DNA of 64,000 nucleotides from Panulirus ornatus (GCF_036320965.1 NC_092261.1:17909146-17973145); one strand, 5' to 3'. Shown: positions 21,658 through 34,090, counted from the stretch's first letter. Notes: a model not told the origin generated them from the letters alone. Translations and numbers: made by a program.

Positions 21658-21741
<84 letters not shown>
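21618..21741. repeat. (ATCT)n and (TA)n microsatellite
   Basis: A short ATCT run and a TATG-rich stretch pass into about 75 bases of pure TA. An RTE-A copy starts at 21742. From 21441 to 21617 nothing is recognised. Confidence 0.96.
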
Positions 21742-21747
<6 letters not shown>

Positions 21748-23514
21748 GATGAGGTAGTAAAAGCTTTACGGAACATGAAAGCCGGCAAGGCAGCAGGTTT
21801 GGATGGTATTGCAGTGGCAATTCATCAAAAAAGGGGGTGACTGTATTGTTGACTGGTTGGTAAGGTTATTCAATGTATGTATGATTCATGATGAGGTGCC
21901 TGAGGATTGGCGGAATGCTTGCATAGTGCCATTGTACAAAGGCAAAGGGGATAAGAGTGAGTGCTCAAATTACAGAGGTATAAGTTTGTTGGGTATTCCT
22001 GGTAAATTATATGGGAGGGTATTGATTGAGATGGTGAAGGCATGTACAGAGCATCAGATTGGGGAATAGCAGTGTGGTTTCAGAAGTGGTAGAGGATGTG
22101 TTGATCAGGTGTTTGCTTTGAGGAATGTATGTGAGAAATACTTGGAAAAACAAATGGATTTGTATGTAGCATTTATGGATCTGGAGAAGGCATATGATAG
22201 AGTTGATAGAGATGCTCTGTGGAAGGTTTTAAGAATATATGGTGTGGGAGGCAAGTTGTTAGAAGCAGTGAAAAGTTTTTATCGAGGATGTAAGGCATGT
22301 GTACGTGTAGGAAGAGAGGAAAGTGATTGGTTCGCAGTGAATGTAGGTTTGCGGCAGGGGTGTGTGATGTCTCCATGGTTGTTTAATTTGTTTATGGACG
22401 GGGTTGTTAGGGAGGTGAATGCAAGAGTTTTGGAAAGAGGGGCAAGTATGCACGAGCTTGGGAAGTGAGTCAGTTGTTGTTCGCTGATGATACAGCGCTG
22501 GTGGCTGATTCATGTAAGAAACTGCAGAAGCTGGTGACTGAGTTTGGTAAAGTGTGTGAAAGAAGATAGTTAAGAGTAAATGTGAATAAGAGCAAGGTTA
22601 TTAGGTACAGTAGGGTTGAGGGTCAAGTCAATTGGGAGGTAAGTTTGAATGGAGAAAAACTGGAGAAAGTAAAGTGTTTTAGATATCTGGGAGTGGATCT
22701 GGCAGCGGATGGAACCATGGAAGCGGAAGTGAATCATAGGGTGGGGGACGGGGCGAAAATTCTGGGAGCCTTGAAGAATGTTTGGAAGTCGAGAACATTA
22801 TCTCGGAAAGCAAAAATGGGTATGTCTGAAGGAATAGTGGTTCCAACAATGTTGTATGGTTGCGAGGCGTGGGCTATGGAGGGTGGATGTGCTGGAAGTG
22901 AAATGTTTGAGGACAATATGTGGTGTGAGGTTGTTTGATCGAGTAAGTAATGTAAGGGTGAGAGAGATGTGTGGAAATAAAAAGAGCGTGGTTGAGAGAG
23001 CAGAAGAGGATGTTTTGAAATGGTTTGGTCACATGGAGAGAATGAGTGAGGAAAGATTGACCAAGAGGATATATGTGTCAGAGGTGGAGGGAACGAGGAG
23101 AAGTGGGAGACCAAATTGGAGGTGGAAAGATGGAGTGAAAAAGATTTTGAGTGATCGGGGCCTGAACATGCAGGAGGGTGAAAGGCGTGAAAGGAATAGA
23201 GTGAATTGGAACGTTGTGGTATACCGGGGTCGGCGTGGTGTCAATGGATTGAACCAGGGCATGTGAAGCGTCTGGGGTAAACCATGGAAAGTTCTGTGGG
23301 GCCTGGATGTAGAAAGGGAGCTGTGATTTCGGTGCATTATACATGACAGCTAGAGACTGAGTGTGAACGAATGTGGCCTTTGTTGTCTTTTCCTAGTGCT
23401 ACCTCGCCCAGTAGCGGGGGGAGGGGGCTGTCATTTCATGTGTGGCGGGGTGGCGACGGGACTGAATAAGGGTAGACAGTATGAATTATGTGCATGTGTA
23501 TATTTGTATACGTC

Positions 23515-23575
<61 letters not shown>

Positions 23576-23730
23576 ACATTGAGATGTATAGGTATGTATA
23601 TGTGCGTGTGTGGACGTGTATGTATACACATGTGTATATGGGTGGATTTGGCCATTCTATCGTCTGTTGCCTTGCGCTACCTCGCTAACGCAGGAGACAG
23701 CGACAAAGCATAATAAATAAGTATAATGAT

Positions 23731-23733
<3 letters not shown>
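21742..23733 (+). mobile_element. RTE-A LINE, RT to 3' end with complete two-tail 3' UTR
   Basis: It starts at DEVVKALRNMKAGKAAGLDG, then PLYKGKGDKSECSNYRG, GIPGKLYGRVL, FALRNVCEKYLEKQMDLYV, AYDRVDRDALWKVLR, RQGCVMSPWLFNLFMDGV, the FADDTALVADS motif (22480 on) and the C-terminus to GRRGVNGLNQGM-stop at about 23266. Stops and frameshifts lie near 21838, 22068, 22455, 22568 and 22875. The 3' UTR carries both tail motifs, with (TA)n at 23524-23571 inside and the terminal hairpin at about 23676-23695. It ends in an ATAATAAATAAG run. Confidence 0.92.

Positions 23734-23812
<79 letters not shown>
23734..23812. repeat. (TA)n microsatellite
   Basis: About 78 bases of TA between the RTE 3' end on its left and an inverted nRTE-S end on its right. 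Confidence 0.97.
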
Positions 23813-23816
<4 letters not shown>

Positions 23817-25114
23817 TTTTTTCATACACGTTCGCCATTCCCCGCGTTACCGATTTAGCGTTAAGAACAGAAGACTAAGCCGTGGAGGAAATATCCTCAC
23901 TTGTTCCCTTTCCGCCAATCCTCAGGCACTTCACCATGTGCCATACATACATTGAATATCCTTACCAGCCAGTCAAAAACACAGTCACCCCATTTTTTAA
24001 TAAATTTCACTGCTTTCCACGGCTTTCGTCTTCCGGAAAGCTTTCACTACCTGTTTACCAAATCGTTCTCCCTGACCCTCTCACTTTGCACACCACCTCG
24101 ACCAAAACACCCTATATCTGCCACTCTATCATCTAACACATTCAACAAACCTTCAAAATACTTATTCCAACTTCTCACAACACCATTACTTGTTATTACC
24201 TCCTACTAGCCCCCTTCACCGATGGTCCCATTTGCTTATCTTTCGCACTTTATTTACCTCCTTTCAAAACATCTTTTTATTCTCCCTAAAATTTAATGAT
24301 CCTCTCTCACCCCAACTCTCATTTGCCCTCCCTTTCAACTCTTGTACCTTTCTCTTGACCTCCTGCCTCTTTCTTTTATACATCTCCCAGTCATTTGCAC
24401 TCTTTCCCTGCAAAAATCGTCAACGTGCCTTTCTCTTCTCTTTCACTAATAATCTTATCCTCTTCATCCCACTACTCACTACCCTTTCTAATTTGCCCAC
24501 CTCCCACGCTTCTCATGCCACAAGCATCTTTTGCGCAAGCCATCACTGCTTCCCTTAATACATTCCATCCCTCCCCCACTCCCTTACATCATTTGCTCTC
24601 ACGTTTTTCCATTCTTCTCTTAGTCTATCCTGGTACTTTCTCACACAAGTCTCCTTCTCAAGTTCACATACTCTCACCTCTCTTTTGACCCCAACATTCT
24701 CTCTTCTTTTCTGAAAATCTCTACAAATCTTCACCTACACCTCCACAAGATAATGATCGAACATTCCTCCAGTTGCACCTCTAAGCATATTAACATCCAA
24801 AAGTCTCTCTTTCACACGCCTATCAATTAACACGTAATCCAATAACGCTCTCTGGCCATCTCTCCTAATCACATACGTATATTTATGTATATCTCTCTTT
24901 TTAAACCAGGTATTCCCACTTACTAGTCCTTTTTCAGCACACAAATCTACAAGCTCTTCAACATTTCCATTTACAACACTAAACACTCCATGTACACCAG
25001 TTATTTCCTCAAGCTGCCACATTACTCACCTTTGCATTCAAATCACCCATCACTATAACCCGGTCTCGTGCATCAAAACTGCTAACACACTCACTCAGTT
25101 GCTCCTAAAACACT
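23813..25114 (-). mobile_element. RTE-A EN-to-RT-start segment fused to an nRTE-S 3' half
   Basis: On the minus strand the 5' part (25114 to 23910) encodes EN: GVFSVVNGNVEELVDLCAEK, TWFKKRDIHKYTYV, GQRALLDYVLIDRR, LLDVNMLRGATGG, FDHYLVEV (the catalytic SDH reads FDH), then the linker down to GEVPEDWR-like sequence. At about 23909 it switches to the second half of nRTE-S (GTGAGGATATTTCC to the hairpin and A-rich tail). RT and C-terminus are missing. Many stops. Confidence 0.8.
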
Positions 25115-27171
25115 TGTCTCTGTCTCCCATGCTAGCGAGGTAGCGCAAGGAAACAGACGAAAGAATGGTCCAACCCACCCACATACACATGTACATACAT
25201 ACACGTCCACATACGCACATATACCTACCTATACATTTCAACGTATACATATGTATACATAAACAGACATATACATATATACACATGTACATACTTGCTG
25301 CCTTTATTCATCCCGTAGCCGCCTCGCCACACATGAAATGACAACCCCCTCTCCCCCGCACGCGCGCAAGTTATGGCTAGGAAAAGACAATAAAGGCCGC
25401 ATTCGTTCATACTCAGGCTCTATTTGTCATGTATAATGCACCGAAACCACAGCTCCCTTTCCACATCTAGGCCCCACAAAACTTTCCATGGTTTACTCCA
25501 GACGCTTCGCATACCCTGGTTCAGGTCCACTGACAGCAAGTCGACCCCGTTATACCACAACGTTCCAATTCACTCTATTCCTTGCACGCCTTTCACCCTC
25601 CTGTATGTTCAAGCCCCGATCGCTCAAAATCTTTTTCACTCCATCTTTCCACCTCCAATTTGGTCTCCCACATCTCATTCCCTCCACCTGTGACACATGT
25701 ATCTTCTTTGTCAATCTTTCCTCACTCATTCTCTCCAATGACCAAACCATTTCAATACACCCTCTTCTGCTCTCTCCATCACACTCTTTTTATTACCATA
25801 CATCTCTCTTACCCTTCATTACTTACTCGATCACATCACCTCACACCACATATTGTCCCTAAGCATTTCATTTCCAGCACATCCACCTTCCCCCGCACAA
25901 CCCTATCTATAACCCACGCCTCACAACCATATAACATTGTTGGAACCATTCTTCCTTCAAACATATCCATTTTTGCTTTCTGAGATAATGTATTCGCCTT
26001 CCACACATTCTTCAACGCTCCCAGAACTTTCGCCCCCTCCCCCAACCTGTGTACCTAATAACCTTGCTCTTATTCACATTTACTCTCTGCTTTCTTCTTT
26101 CACACACTTTACCAGACTCAGTCACCAGCTTCTGCAGTTTCTAACCCGAATCATCCACCAGCGCTGTATCATCAGCGAACAACAACTGACTCAACACTCA
26201 AGCCCTCTCATCCAAAACAGACTGCATACTTGCCCCTCTCTCTAAAACTCTTGCATTCACCTCCCTAACAATCCCATCCATAAACAAATTAAACAACCAT
26301 GGAGACATCATGCACCCCTGCCGCAAACCGACATTCACTGAGAATCAATCACTTTCCTCTCTTCCTACTCGTACACATGCCATACATCCTCGATAAAAAC
26401 TTTGCTTCTAGCAACTGGCCTCCCACACCATATATTCTTGATACCTTCCACATAGAATCTCATTCAACTCTATCATATGCCTTCTCCAGATCCATAAATG
26501 CTGCATACAAATCCATCTGTTTTTCCTAGTATTTCTCATATATGTTCTTCAAAGCAAACACCTGATCCACTCATCCTCTACCACTTCTGAAACCACACTG
26601 CTCTTCCCCAATCTGATGTTCAGTACATGCATCCGCCCTCTCAATCAATACCCTCCCATATAATTTCCCAGGAATACTCAACAAACTTATACCTCTGTAA
26701 TTTGAACACTCACCTATATCCCCTTTGTCTTTGTGCAATGGCACTATACATGCATTCCGCCAATCCTCAGGCACTTCACCATGAGCCATACATACACTGA
26801 ATATCCTCACCAACCAGTCAACAGTCCACTGCAATACCATCCAAACCCGCCGCCTTGCCGGCTTTCATCTTCCGCAAAGCTTTTACTACCTCTTCTCTGT
26901 TTACCAAATCATTCTCCCTGACCCTCTCACTTCACACAACACCTCGACCAAAACACTCTATATCTGCCCTCTTCATCGATGTTCCCATTTGTTCTCTTGT
27001 TTAACGCACTTTATTTACCTCCTTCCAAAACATCTTTTTACTTTCCCTAGAATTTAATGATACTTTCTCAACCCAACTATCATTTGCCCTCTTTTTCACC
27101 TCTTGCACCTTTCTGTTGACCTCCTGCCTTTTTCTTTTATACATCTCCCAGTCATTTGCACTATTTACCTG

Positions 27172-27175
<4 letters not shown>
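25115..27175 (-). mobile_element. RTE-A LINE, linker to 3' end, with internal deletions
   Basis: From right to left: linker (NSANDWEMYKRKRQE, about 27110-27175), a deletion at about 26970, RT start and RT core with FADDT at 26165-26178, a ~110-base deletion at 26052, C-terminus (25550-26045) and two-tail 3' UTR with the terminal hairpin at about 25127-25141. The 3' end abuts, with no (TA)n, the EN part of the next copy on the same strand. Confidence 0.88.

Positions 27176-27257
<82 letters not shown>
27174..27257. repeat. (TA)n microsatellite
   Basis: About 83 bases of TA at the 5' end of an nRTE-S element. Confidence 0.97.
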
Positions 27258-27261
<4 letters not shown>

Positions 27262-27477
27262 GGGGATAGGGGAGAAAGAATACTTCCCACGTATTCCCTG
27301 CATGTCGTAGAAGGCGACTAAAAGGGAAGGGAGCGGGAGGCTGGAAATCCTCCCCTCATTTTTTTTTCCAAAAGAAGAAACAGAGAAAGGGGCAGGTGAG
27401 GATATTCCCTCAAAGGCCCAGTCCTCATCCTCTGTTCTTAACGCTACCTCGCTAATGCGGGAAATGGCGACTAGTAT

Positions 27478-27492
<15 letters not shown>
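27258..27492 (+). mobile_element. nRTE-S (full)
   Basis: CCCTGGGGATAGGGGAGAAA at the 5' end, GTCGTAGAAGGCGACTAAAA, AAAAGAAGAAACAGAGAAAG, GCTACCTCGCTAATGCGGGA, AATGGCGACTAG and an A-run. The copy is flanked by (TA)n on both sides. The near-duplicate locus at 28480-29510 lacks it. Confidence 0.85.

Positions 27493-27543
<51 letters not shown>
27493..27543. repeat. (TA)n microsatellite
   Basis: About 50 bases of TA at the 3' end of nRTE-S. Confidence 0.97.
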
Positions 27544-27545
<2 letters not shown>

Positions 27546-28320
27546 TTTTTGTGTGGCCCTCACAGTCTGCAGCAAGCTTGATTCTCGAGATGGCCCAAGA
27601 TGGCCAGGTCCTTGGAGTGTGAACGGGGAAGCTGGATATGAACCAGTAAAAAGCCTTAAGAGTGAAAATTGAAACGATAACATTCGGGAGAAGTTGGATG
27701 AGATGATGGATGATTCGGACGAAACAGTAAACAAGACATTCGAACTTTGTGGAGGCTCCTGAAGAATGCATTACAGGCGGTTAGACCTGAGATACATGGA
27801 AGGGTTAGACCTGTGATACATGGAAGGGTAAAGTTATGAGTTGCCTAGGAAGAATTAAGTTTCACTTGTCGACTCGACACAGTGTGCAGACTAATTCACA
27901 TATGAAGTATTACAGTGCTTCGTGTGGAGGTCTTTGTAACATTTACACTTCATAACATACCTAATTGCGCGGCGAATATGAATGTCTTTCATCTTCTCGT
28001 TGTAAACACAAGTCGATTACTATATACTTCTAGCTAACTATAATTAACCTATCACGTCATTCCCAGTTAAATGACGCGGAACGGGTACACAGTCTTAGGA
28101 ACCCTACAGACCCCCCAACCCCTCCACGCTCCCTCCATCTTTTGTTATTAACAATTGTATTTCCAATCTAGTGGTTATTTCTTCATGAACCGGGGACGTG
28201 TGTTCACAGCATCATACAAAACCTAGGATTTCGAACGGGTGTAACTCAACATTTAGTAACTGCGGACACACTGCATCGCCAAGACAGTTACCCTTTTGGA
28301 TCTATTGATTTCTCCATCGA
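27546..28320 (+). repeat. Duplicated locus, copy 1 (non-LINE part)
   Basis: It shares ordered anchors with 28816-29510: CCTCACAG, GATGGCCA, TAAAAAGCC, GAAAATTGAAAC, CAGTGTGCAGAC, CTAATTGCGCGGCGA, GTAAACACAAGTCGATT, GAACGGGTACAC, AACCTAGGATTTCGA and CTGCATCGCCA. No gene is recognised in it. Confidence 0.9.
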
Positions 28321-28479
28321 TAAGTTTATCGGAAGTCACTGTCATACTCGTCCCAGGGCGTCCCAGAATGTTGCGGCTCTTCAATCTTTCAAGTAACCTG
28401 TTGTGTTATGTATATTACCTCACTCCTGCGCGCGTCACCCTGCTATTGGCTCTGCCAGTGCCGCGGCCGCGTCCAAGGT

Positions 28480-29510
28480 TGCCAGAAACACTTCGTCCAC
28501 ATATCTCACTGAACCACTCACTTTCAACACAACATACTGACATACACTGTGACTGCCTCTCATCGATGTTGCCATTTGTTCTCTTGCTAACGCACTTTAT
28601 TTACCTTCTTCCAAAACATCTTTTTTTTTACCTAAATTTGATATACGGGATCAACCCAACTACCATTGCCCTTTTTCACCTTGGTGCACCATTCTGTGAC
28701 CATTCCTGCTATTTTCTTTAAACATCACCGTCATTTGCACTATTTAACCTGCAAATATGAATTATATATTATATATTATATTTAAAAATTTATATATAAT
28801 ATAAATATAATTTTTTTTGTTGCCTCACAGTTTGCAAAGCTGATTCGAGATGCTCAATGATGGCCAAGAGCCTTTAGGTTTTAACGGGGAATGCTGGATA
28901 TAACCTATAAAAAGCCCTAAGAGGAAAATTGAAACATTATACTTTGTAGAAGTTGGTAATGAAGCAATCTGACGAAACCATAAACAAGACATCGAACTTG
29001 GAGGCACCATAGATATTTATTTTTGGCGTTAGTCCTGATCACCAGTTAGGGTTAGCCTAGGATACATGAAGGTAAAGTAAGATGGCCAAGAATTAGTTCA
29101 CTGTATCGAACAGTGTGCAGACAATTCACAATATGAATACTTACAGTCTTTCGTGGTTAGTCCTTTGTACCATTTACACTCTATTCAATCCTAATTGCGC
29201 GGCGATACCGGTCTTTCATCTTCGTGTAAACACAAGTCGATTCTATACCTCTTTAAGCTAACTGATAATTAACCATCACGTCATCCATCAAAATGACTCG
29301 AACGGGTACACTGTCCTTAGGCAACTGTACAGACCCTCCACCCTCCCCTCCCTCCACTATGTTATTACTTGTATTTCCAATCCTAGTGTTTCTGCTCTCA
29401 AACCGGATGTTCACACGCATCATCTACTAAACCTAGGATTTCGACGTGTGTATTCCAACATTTATAACTGCGGACAACTGCATCGCCAGTACTTACCTTT
29501 TGATCTTCTT
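28480..29510 (+). repeat. Duplicated locus, copy 2 (indel-rich, without nRTE-S)
   Basis: It corresponds to 26930-28312 but lacks the nRTE-S insertion. Only about 60 bases of disordered TA-rich sequence stand where copy 1 has 370 bases. It differs from copy 1 mainly by scattered one-base deletions, many in short homopolymers, which looks like low-accuracy sequence or a second haplotype more than ordinary divergence. Confidence 0.85.
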
Positions 29511-30035
29511 AACTTCCTAATGCATCATTAGTGACTAATTATAGTCATGTCTGTAAATGTTACAGTAAACGTGGAGTTTTAAAGTAAGAAAAATTGACTA
29601 CAGTTGAGCTCCAGAAGACACTGACGTTTCGCTGCAACTTGGGCATTAATAAGTATTTTTTTCTGAAGTGTATTTTTTTTTGGTAACGTATACATTAAGA
29701 AGGGAATGATACAGGAACATTGCACGTTGATATCTTGAGTGGCACCAGCAATAACATTTCCTGGAATATAAAACACTGAACTGCAAACCTATAACAACTG
29801 TCAACATGAGCGAATTATTTTCTTTTTTCATTACATTTTACAAAACTGAAAATGAATATCGAGCGATGATAATTTTTTTATGATTGCCTCCAGCACTTTC
29901 GCACGTTAGTAGGCAGCTTACAATTAATTGAAAAGCTATATTTTCATACTTTATCATTAACACTGATCCTTCATTTAACTCTTTCCTAAGGGAGTAAACC
30001 CTTTACCTTTTTTGTTTTTAGCTGAGACGGCTAAG
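29511..30035. other. Unassigned DNA
   Basis: About 500 bases without a recognisable gene or element. Short frames at 29579-29831 look accidental. Confidence 0.4.
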
Positions 30036-30147
<112 letters not shown>

Positions 30148-30153
30148 CATGTA

Positions 30154-33100
30154 TACACTAGGAAAAGACAACAAAGGCCACATTCGTTCAGACTCAGTCT
30201 ATAGCTGTCATGTATAATGCACCGAAACCTCAGCTCCCTTTCCACATCCAGGCACCACAAAACTTTCCATCGGTTTACCCCAGACGCTTCACATGCCCTG
30301 GTTCAATCTACTGAAAGCACGTCGACCCCGGTATACCACATCGTTCCAATTCACTCTATTCCTTGCACACCTTTCACCCTCCTGCATGTTCAGGCCCCGA
30401 TCGCTCAAAATCTTTTTCGCTCCATCCTTCCACCTCCAATTTGGTCTCCCACTTCTCCTCGTTCCCTCCACCTCTGACACATATATCCTCTTTGTCAATC
30501 TTTCCTCACTCATTCTCTCCACGTGACCAAACCATTTCAAAACATACCCTCTTCTGCTCTCTCAACCACACTATTTTTATTACCACACATCTCTCTTACC
30601 CTTTCATTACTGACTCGATCAAACCACCTCACACCACATATTGTCCTCTAACATCTCATTTCTAACGCATCCACCCTCCTCCGCACAACTCTATGTATAG
30701 CCCACGCCTCGCAACCATAAAACATTGTTGGAACCACTAGTCCTTCAAACATACCCATTTTTGTTTTCCGAGATAATGGTCTCGCCTTCCACACATTTTT
30801 CAACGCTCCCAGAACTTTCACCCGCCTCCTTCATCCTGTGACATACTTCCGGTTCCATACTTCCGTCCGCTGCCAAATCCACTGCCAGATATCTAAAACA
30901 CTTCACTTCCTCCAATTTTTCTCCATTCAAACTTACCTCCCAACTGTTTGTCCCTCAACCCTACTGTACCTAATTACCTTGCTCTTATACACATTTACTC
31001 TCAGCTTTCTTCTTTCACACACTTTTTCAAACTCAGTCACCAGCTTCTACAATTTATCACCCAAATCAGCCACCAGCGCTGTATCATCAGCAAACAACAA
31101 CTGGCTCACTTCCCAAGCTCTCTCATCCACAACAGACTGCATACTTGCCCCTCTCTCCAAAACTTTTGCATTCATCTCCCTAACAACCCTATGGAGACAT
31201 CACGCACACCTACCGCAAACTAACATTCAATGAGAACCAATCACTTTCCTCTCTTCTACTCGTACACATACCTTACATTATCGATAAAAACGTTTCACTG
31301 CTTCTAACAACTTGCCTCCCACACCATATATTCTTAATACCTTCCACAGAGCTTCTCTATCGACTCTATCATATGCCTTCTCCAGATCCATAAATGCCAG
31401 ATACAAATCCATTTGCTTTTCTAAGTATTTCTCACATTCTTCAAAGCAAACACCTGATCCGCACATCCTCTACCACTTCTGAAACCACACTGCTCTTCCC
31501 CAATCTGATGTTCTGTACATGTCTTCACCCTCTCAATCAATACCCTCCCATAAAATTTCCCAGGAATACTCAATAAACTTATGCCTGCGTAATTTGAACA
31601 CTCACTTTTATTCCCTTTACCACTGTACAATAGCACTATGCATGCATTCCGCCAATCCTTAGGCACCTCACCATGAGTCATACATGCACTGAATATTCTT
31701 ACCAACCAGTCAACAACACAGTCACCCCATCTTTTGATAAGTTCCACTGCAATACCATAAAAACCCGCTACCTTGCCGGCTTTCATCTTCCGCAAAGCTT
31801 TTACTACCCCTTCTCCGTTTACCAAATCATTCTCCTTAAGCCTCTCATTTCGCACACCACCTCGACCAAAACACCATATATCTTCCACTCTATCATCAAA
31901 CACATTCAACAAACCTTCAAAATACTCACTCCATCTCCTTCTCACATCACTACTTGTTATCACCTCCCATTAGCCCCCTTCACCGATGTTCCCATTTGTT
32001 CTCTTGTCTTACGCACTCTATTTAACTTCCTCAAAGACATCTTTTCATTCTCCCTAAAACTGAATGATACTCTCTCACCCTAACTTTCCTCTGCCCTCTT
32101 TTTCACCTCTTGCACCTTTCTCGATCTCCTGCCTCTTTCTTTTATACATCTCCCAGTCATTTGCACTATTTCCCTGCAAAAATCATCCAAATGCCTCTCT
32201 CTTCTCTTTCACTAATACTCTCACTTCTTCATCCCACCACTCACAACCCTTTCTAGTCTGCCCATCGCCCACGCTTCTCATGACGCAAGCATCTTTTACG
32301 CAAGCCATCACTGCTTCACTAAATACATCCCATTCATCCCCCACTCCCCTTACATCCTTTGCTATCATCTTTTTCCATTCTGCACTCAGTCTCTCCTGGT
32401 ACTTCCTCACACAAGTCTCCTTCCCACGCTCACTTACTCTCACCACTCTCTTCACCCCAACATTCTCTCTTCTTTTCTGAAAACCTCTACAAATCTTAAC
32501 CTTTGCCTCCACAAGATAATGATCAGACATCCCTCCAGTTGCACCTCTCAGCACATTAACATCCAAAAGTCTCTCTTTCGCGCGCCTATCAATTGACACG
32601 TAATCCAATAACGCCCTCTGGCCATCTCTCCTACTTACATACGGTTACTTATGTATATCTCTCTTTTTAAACCAGGTATTCCCAATCACCAGTCCTTTTT
32701 CAGCACATAAATCTACAAGCTCTTCACCATTTCCATTTATAGCATTGAACACCCCATGTACACCATTTACTCCCTCAACTGCCACATTACTCACCTTTGC
32801 ATTCAAATCACCCATCACTATAACCCTGTCTCGTGCATCATAACTGCTAACACACTCACTCAGCTGCTCCCAAAACACTTGCCCCTTATGATCTTTCTTC
32901 TTATGCCCAGGTGCATATGCACCAATAATCACCCATCTCTCTCCATTCACTTTCAGTTTTACCCATATCAATCTATAGTTTACTTTCTTACACTCTATCA
33001 CATACTCCCACCACTCCTGTTTCAGGAGTAGTGCTACTCCTTCCCTTGCTCTTGTCCTCTCACCAGCCACTAACTTTACTCCCAAAACATTCCCAAACCA

Positions 33101-33427
33101 CTCTTCCCCTTTACCCTTGAGCTTCGTTTCACTCATTGCCAAAACATCCAGGTTCCATTCCTCAAACATACTACCTATCTCTCCTTTTTTCTCATCTTGG
33201 TTACTTCCACACACATTAAGACACTCCAATCTGAGCCTACGAGGAGGATGAGCACTCTTCACGTGACTCCTTCTGTTTCCCCTTTTAGAAAGTTAAAATA
33301 CAAGGAGGGGAGGGTTTTTGGCCCCCCGCTCCCGTCCCCTTCAGTTGCCTTCTACGACACGTAAGGAATGCGTGAGAAGCATTCTTTCTCCCCTATCACC
33401 AGGGATTTTCTCCCCTATCTCCAGGGA
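30154..33427 (-). mobile_element. RTE-A LINE, most complete copy (5' UTR, EN, RT, C-terminus)
   Basis: On the minus strand: 5' UTR 33427-33263, EN 33262 to about 32510, linker to about 31960, RT to about 30950, C-terminus to about 30287, then the proximal 3' UTR, cut at 30154 by (TA)n. Length is about 3.3 kb, fitting an RTE-type element. EN motifs are SETKLKGKGEEWFG, GDLNAK (about 32797-32818) and SDHYLV (about 32513-32530). RT motifs are GFRSGRG, DLEKAYDRVDR and FADDTALV (31081 on). Inactivation includes a stop in RDIHK(stop) near 32645, a frameshift near 31440, a deletion near 31190 and others. The 5' UTR matches nRTE-S and has its first ~24 bases duplicated (33384-33427). Confidence 0.93.
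32183..33262 (-). pseudogene. RTE-A endonuclease domain and linker
   Basis: Two consecutive frames (33262-32645, 205 residues; 32608-32183, 141 residues) cover an APE-like endonuclease that would nick target DNA for target-primed reverse transcription. Visible elements: LRLECLNVCGSNQDEKKG at the start, LDVLAMSETKLKG (residues ~40-55), RVIVMGDLNAKVSNVAVEG (~150), TWFKKRDIHK (~195). After one stop come GQRALLDYVSIDRR and GGMSDHYLVEAKVK. The catalytic SDH is intact. The linker holds KYQERLSAEWKKMIAKDV and GCEWWDEEVRVLVKEKREAFG. Not functional because of the stop. Confidence 0.85.
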
Positions 33428-33720
33428 CAGTGGGATTTAATGCTGGGATTTAATATATTTTGTTAAGAACTTGCACCTGATGAGGTGGACTGTCTCCACT
33501 AAACATGTCGTGTCACATGTATAGAAAAATTACATAAACAAAATTGTTTGAACTCCTGCTGAAGTGCGATTTCGCCTTCACACGGACAAATGTGATCATC
33601 ATATCATTAGCGTATATACTAAGAATTTTTCTATTAATGCTAATCATTTTGGAAAAGCCTAAGCATGAGTATGATATTCAGTACTTCACTTATAACATTA
33701 GTCTTAAAGGTAACATATTA
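33428..33720. other. Unassigned DNA
   Basis: No gene or element is recognised in these ~290 bases upstream of the minus-strand LINE. No target-site duplication was found by eye because the LINE 3' end is lost in (TA)n. Confidence 0.4.
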
Positions 33721-33744
33721 CTATAATATCTAATATCTTACTTT

Positions 33745-34090
33745 AGCATTAATCTTTTCGTTGATACTAAGGACATTAATCTTTTTGTTATACCAGTGAC
33801 ATGAATCTTTTTGTCACACTAATGACATTAATCTTTTTGTTAATACTCAGCGCTTTACTACTGACAATAATCTTTTGAATTACACTCAAAACTGTAAAGC
33901 AGAAATTAATCTTTTAATTAATACGCAGCTCGTTACTATTGACAATAATCTTTTAGTTGATATTAAGCACTTTACTACTGACTGATCTTTTGGTTAACAC
34001 TGCACTTTACGACTGACATTAATCTTTTGGTTAACACAGTAGTGTATCAGTCAGCACTTCTCTATTAACACTGATCTTTTAGTTAATTCT
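33745..34090 (+). repeat. Degenerate minisatellite, units ~26 and ~39 bp
   Basis: Repeated ACATTAATCTTTTTGTTAATACT-like units occur at 26-base spacing in the left part. To the right an added CTTTACTACTGACA-type piece lengthens the unit to about 39 bases. Confidence 0.75.
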
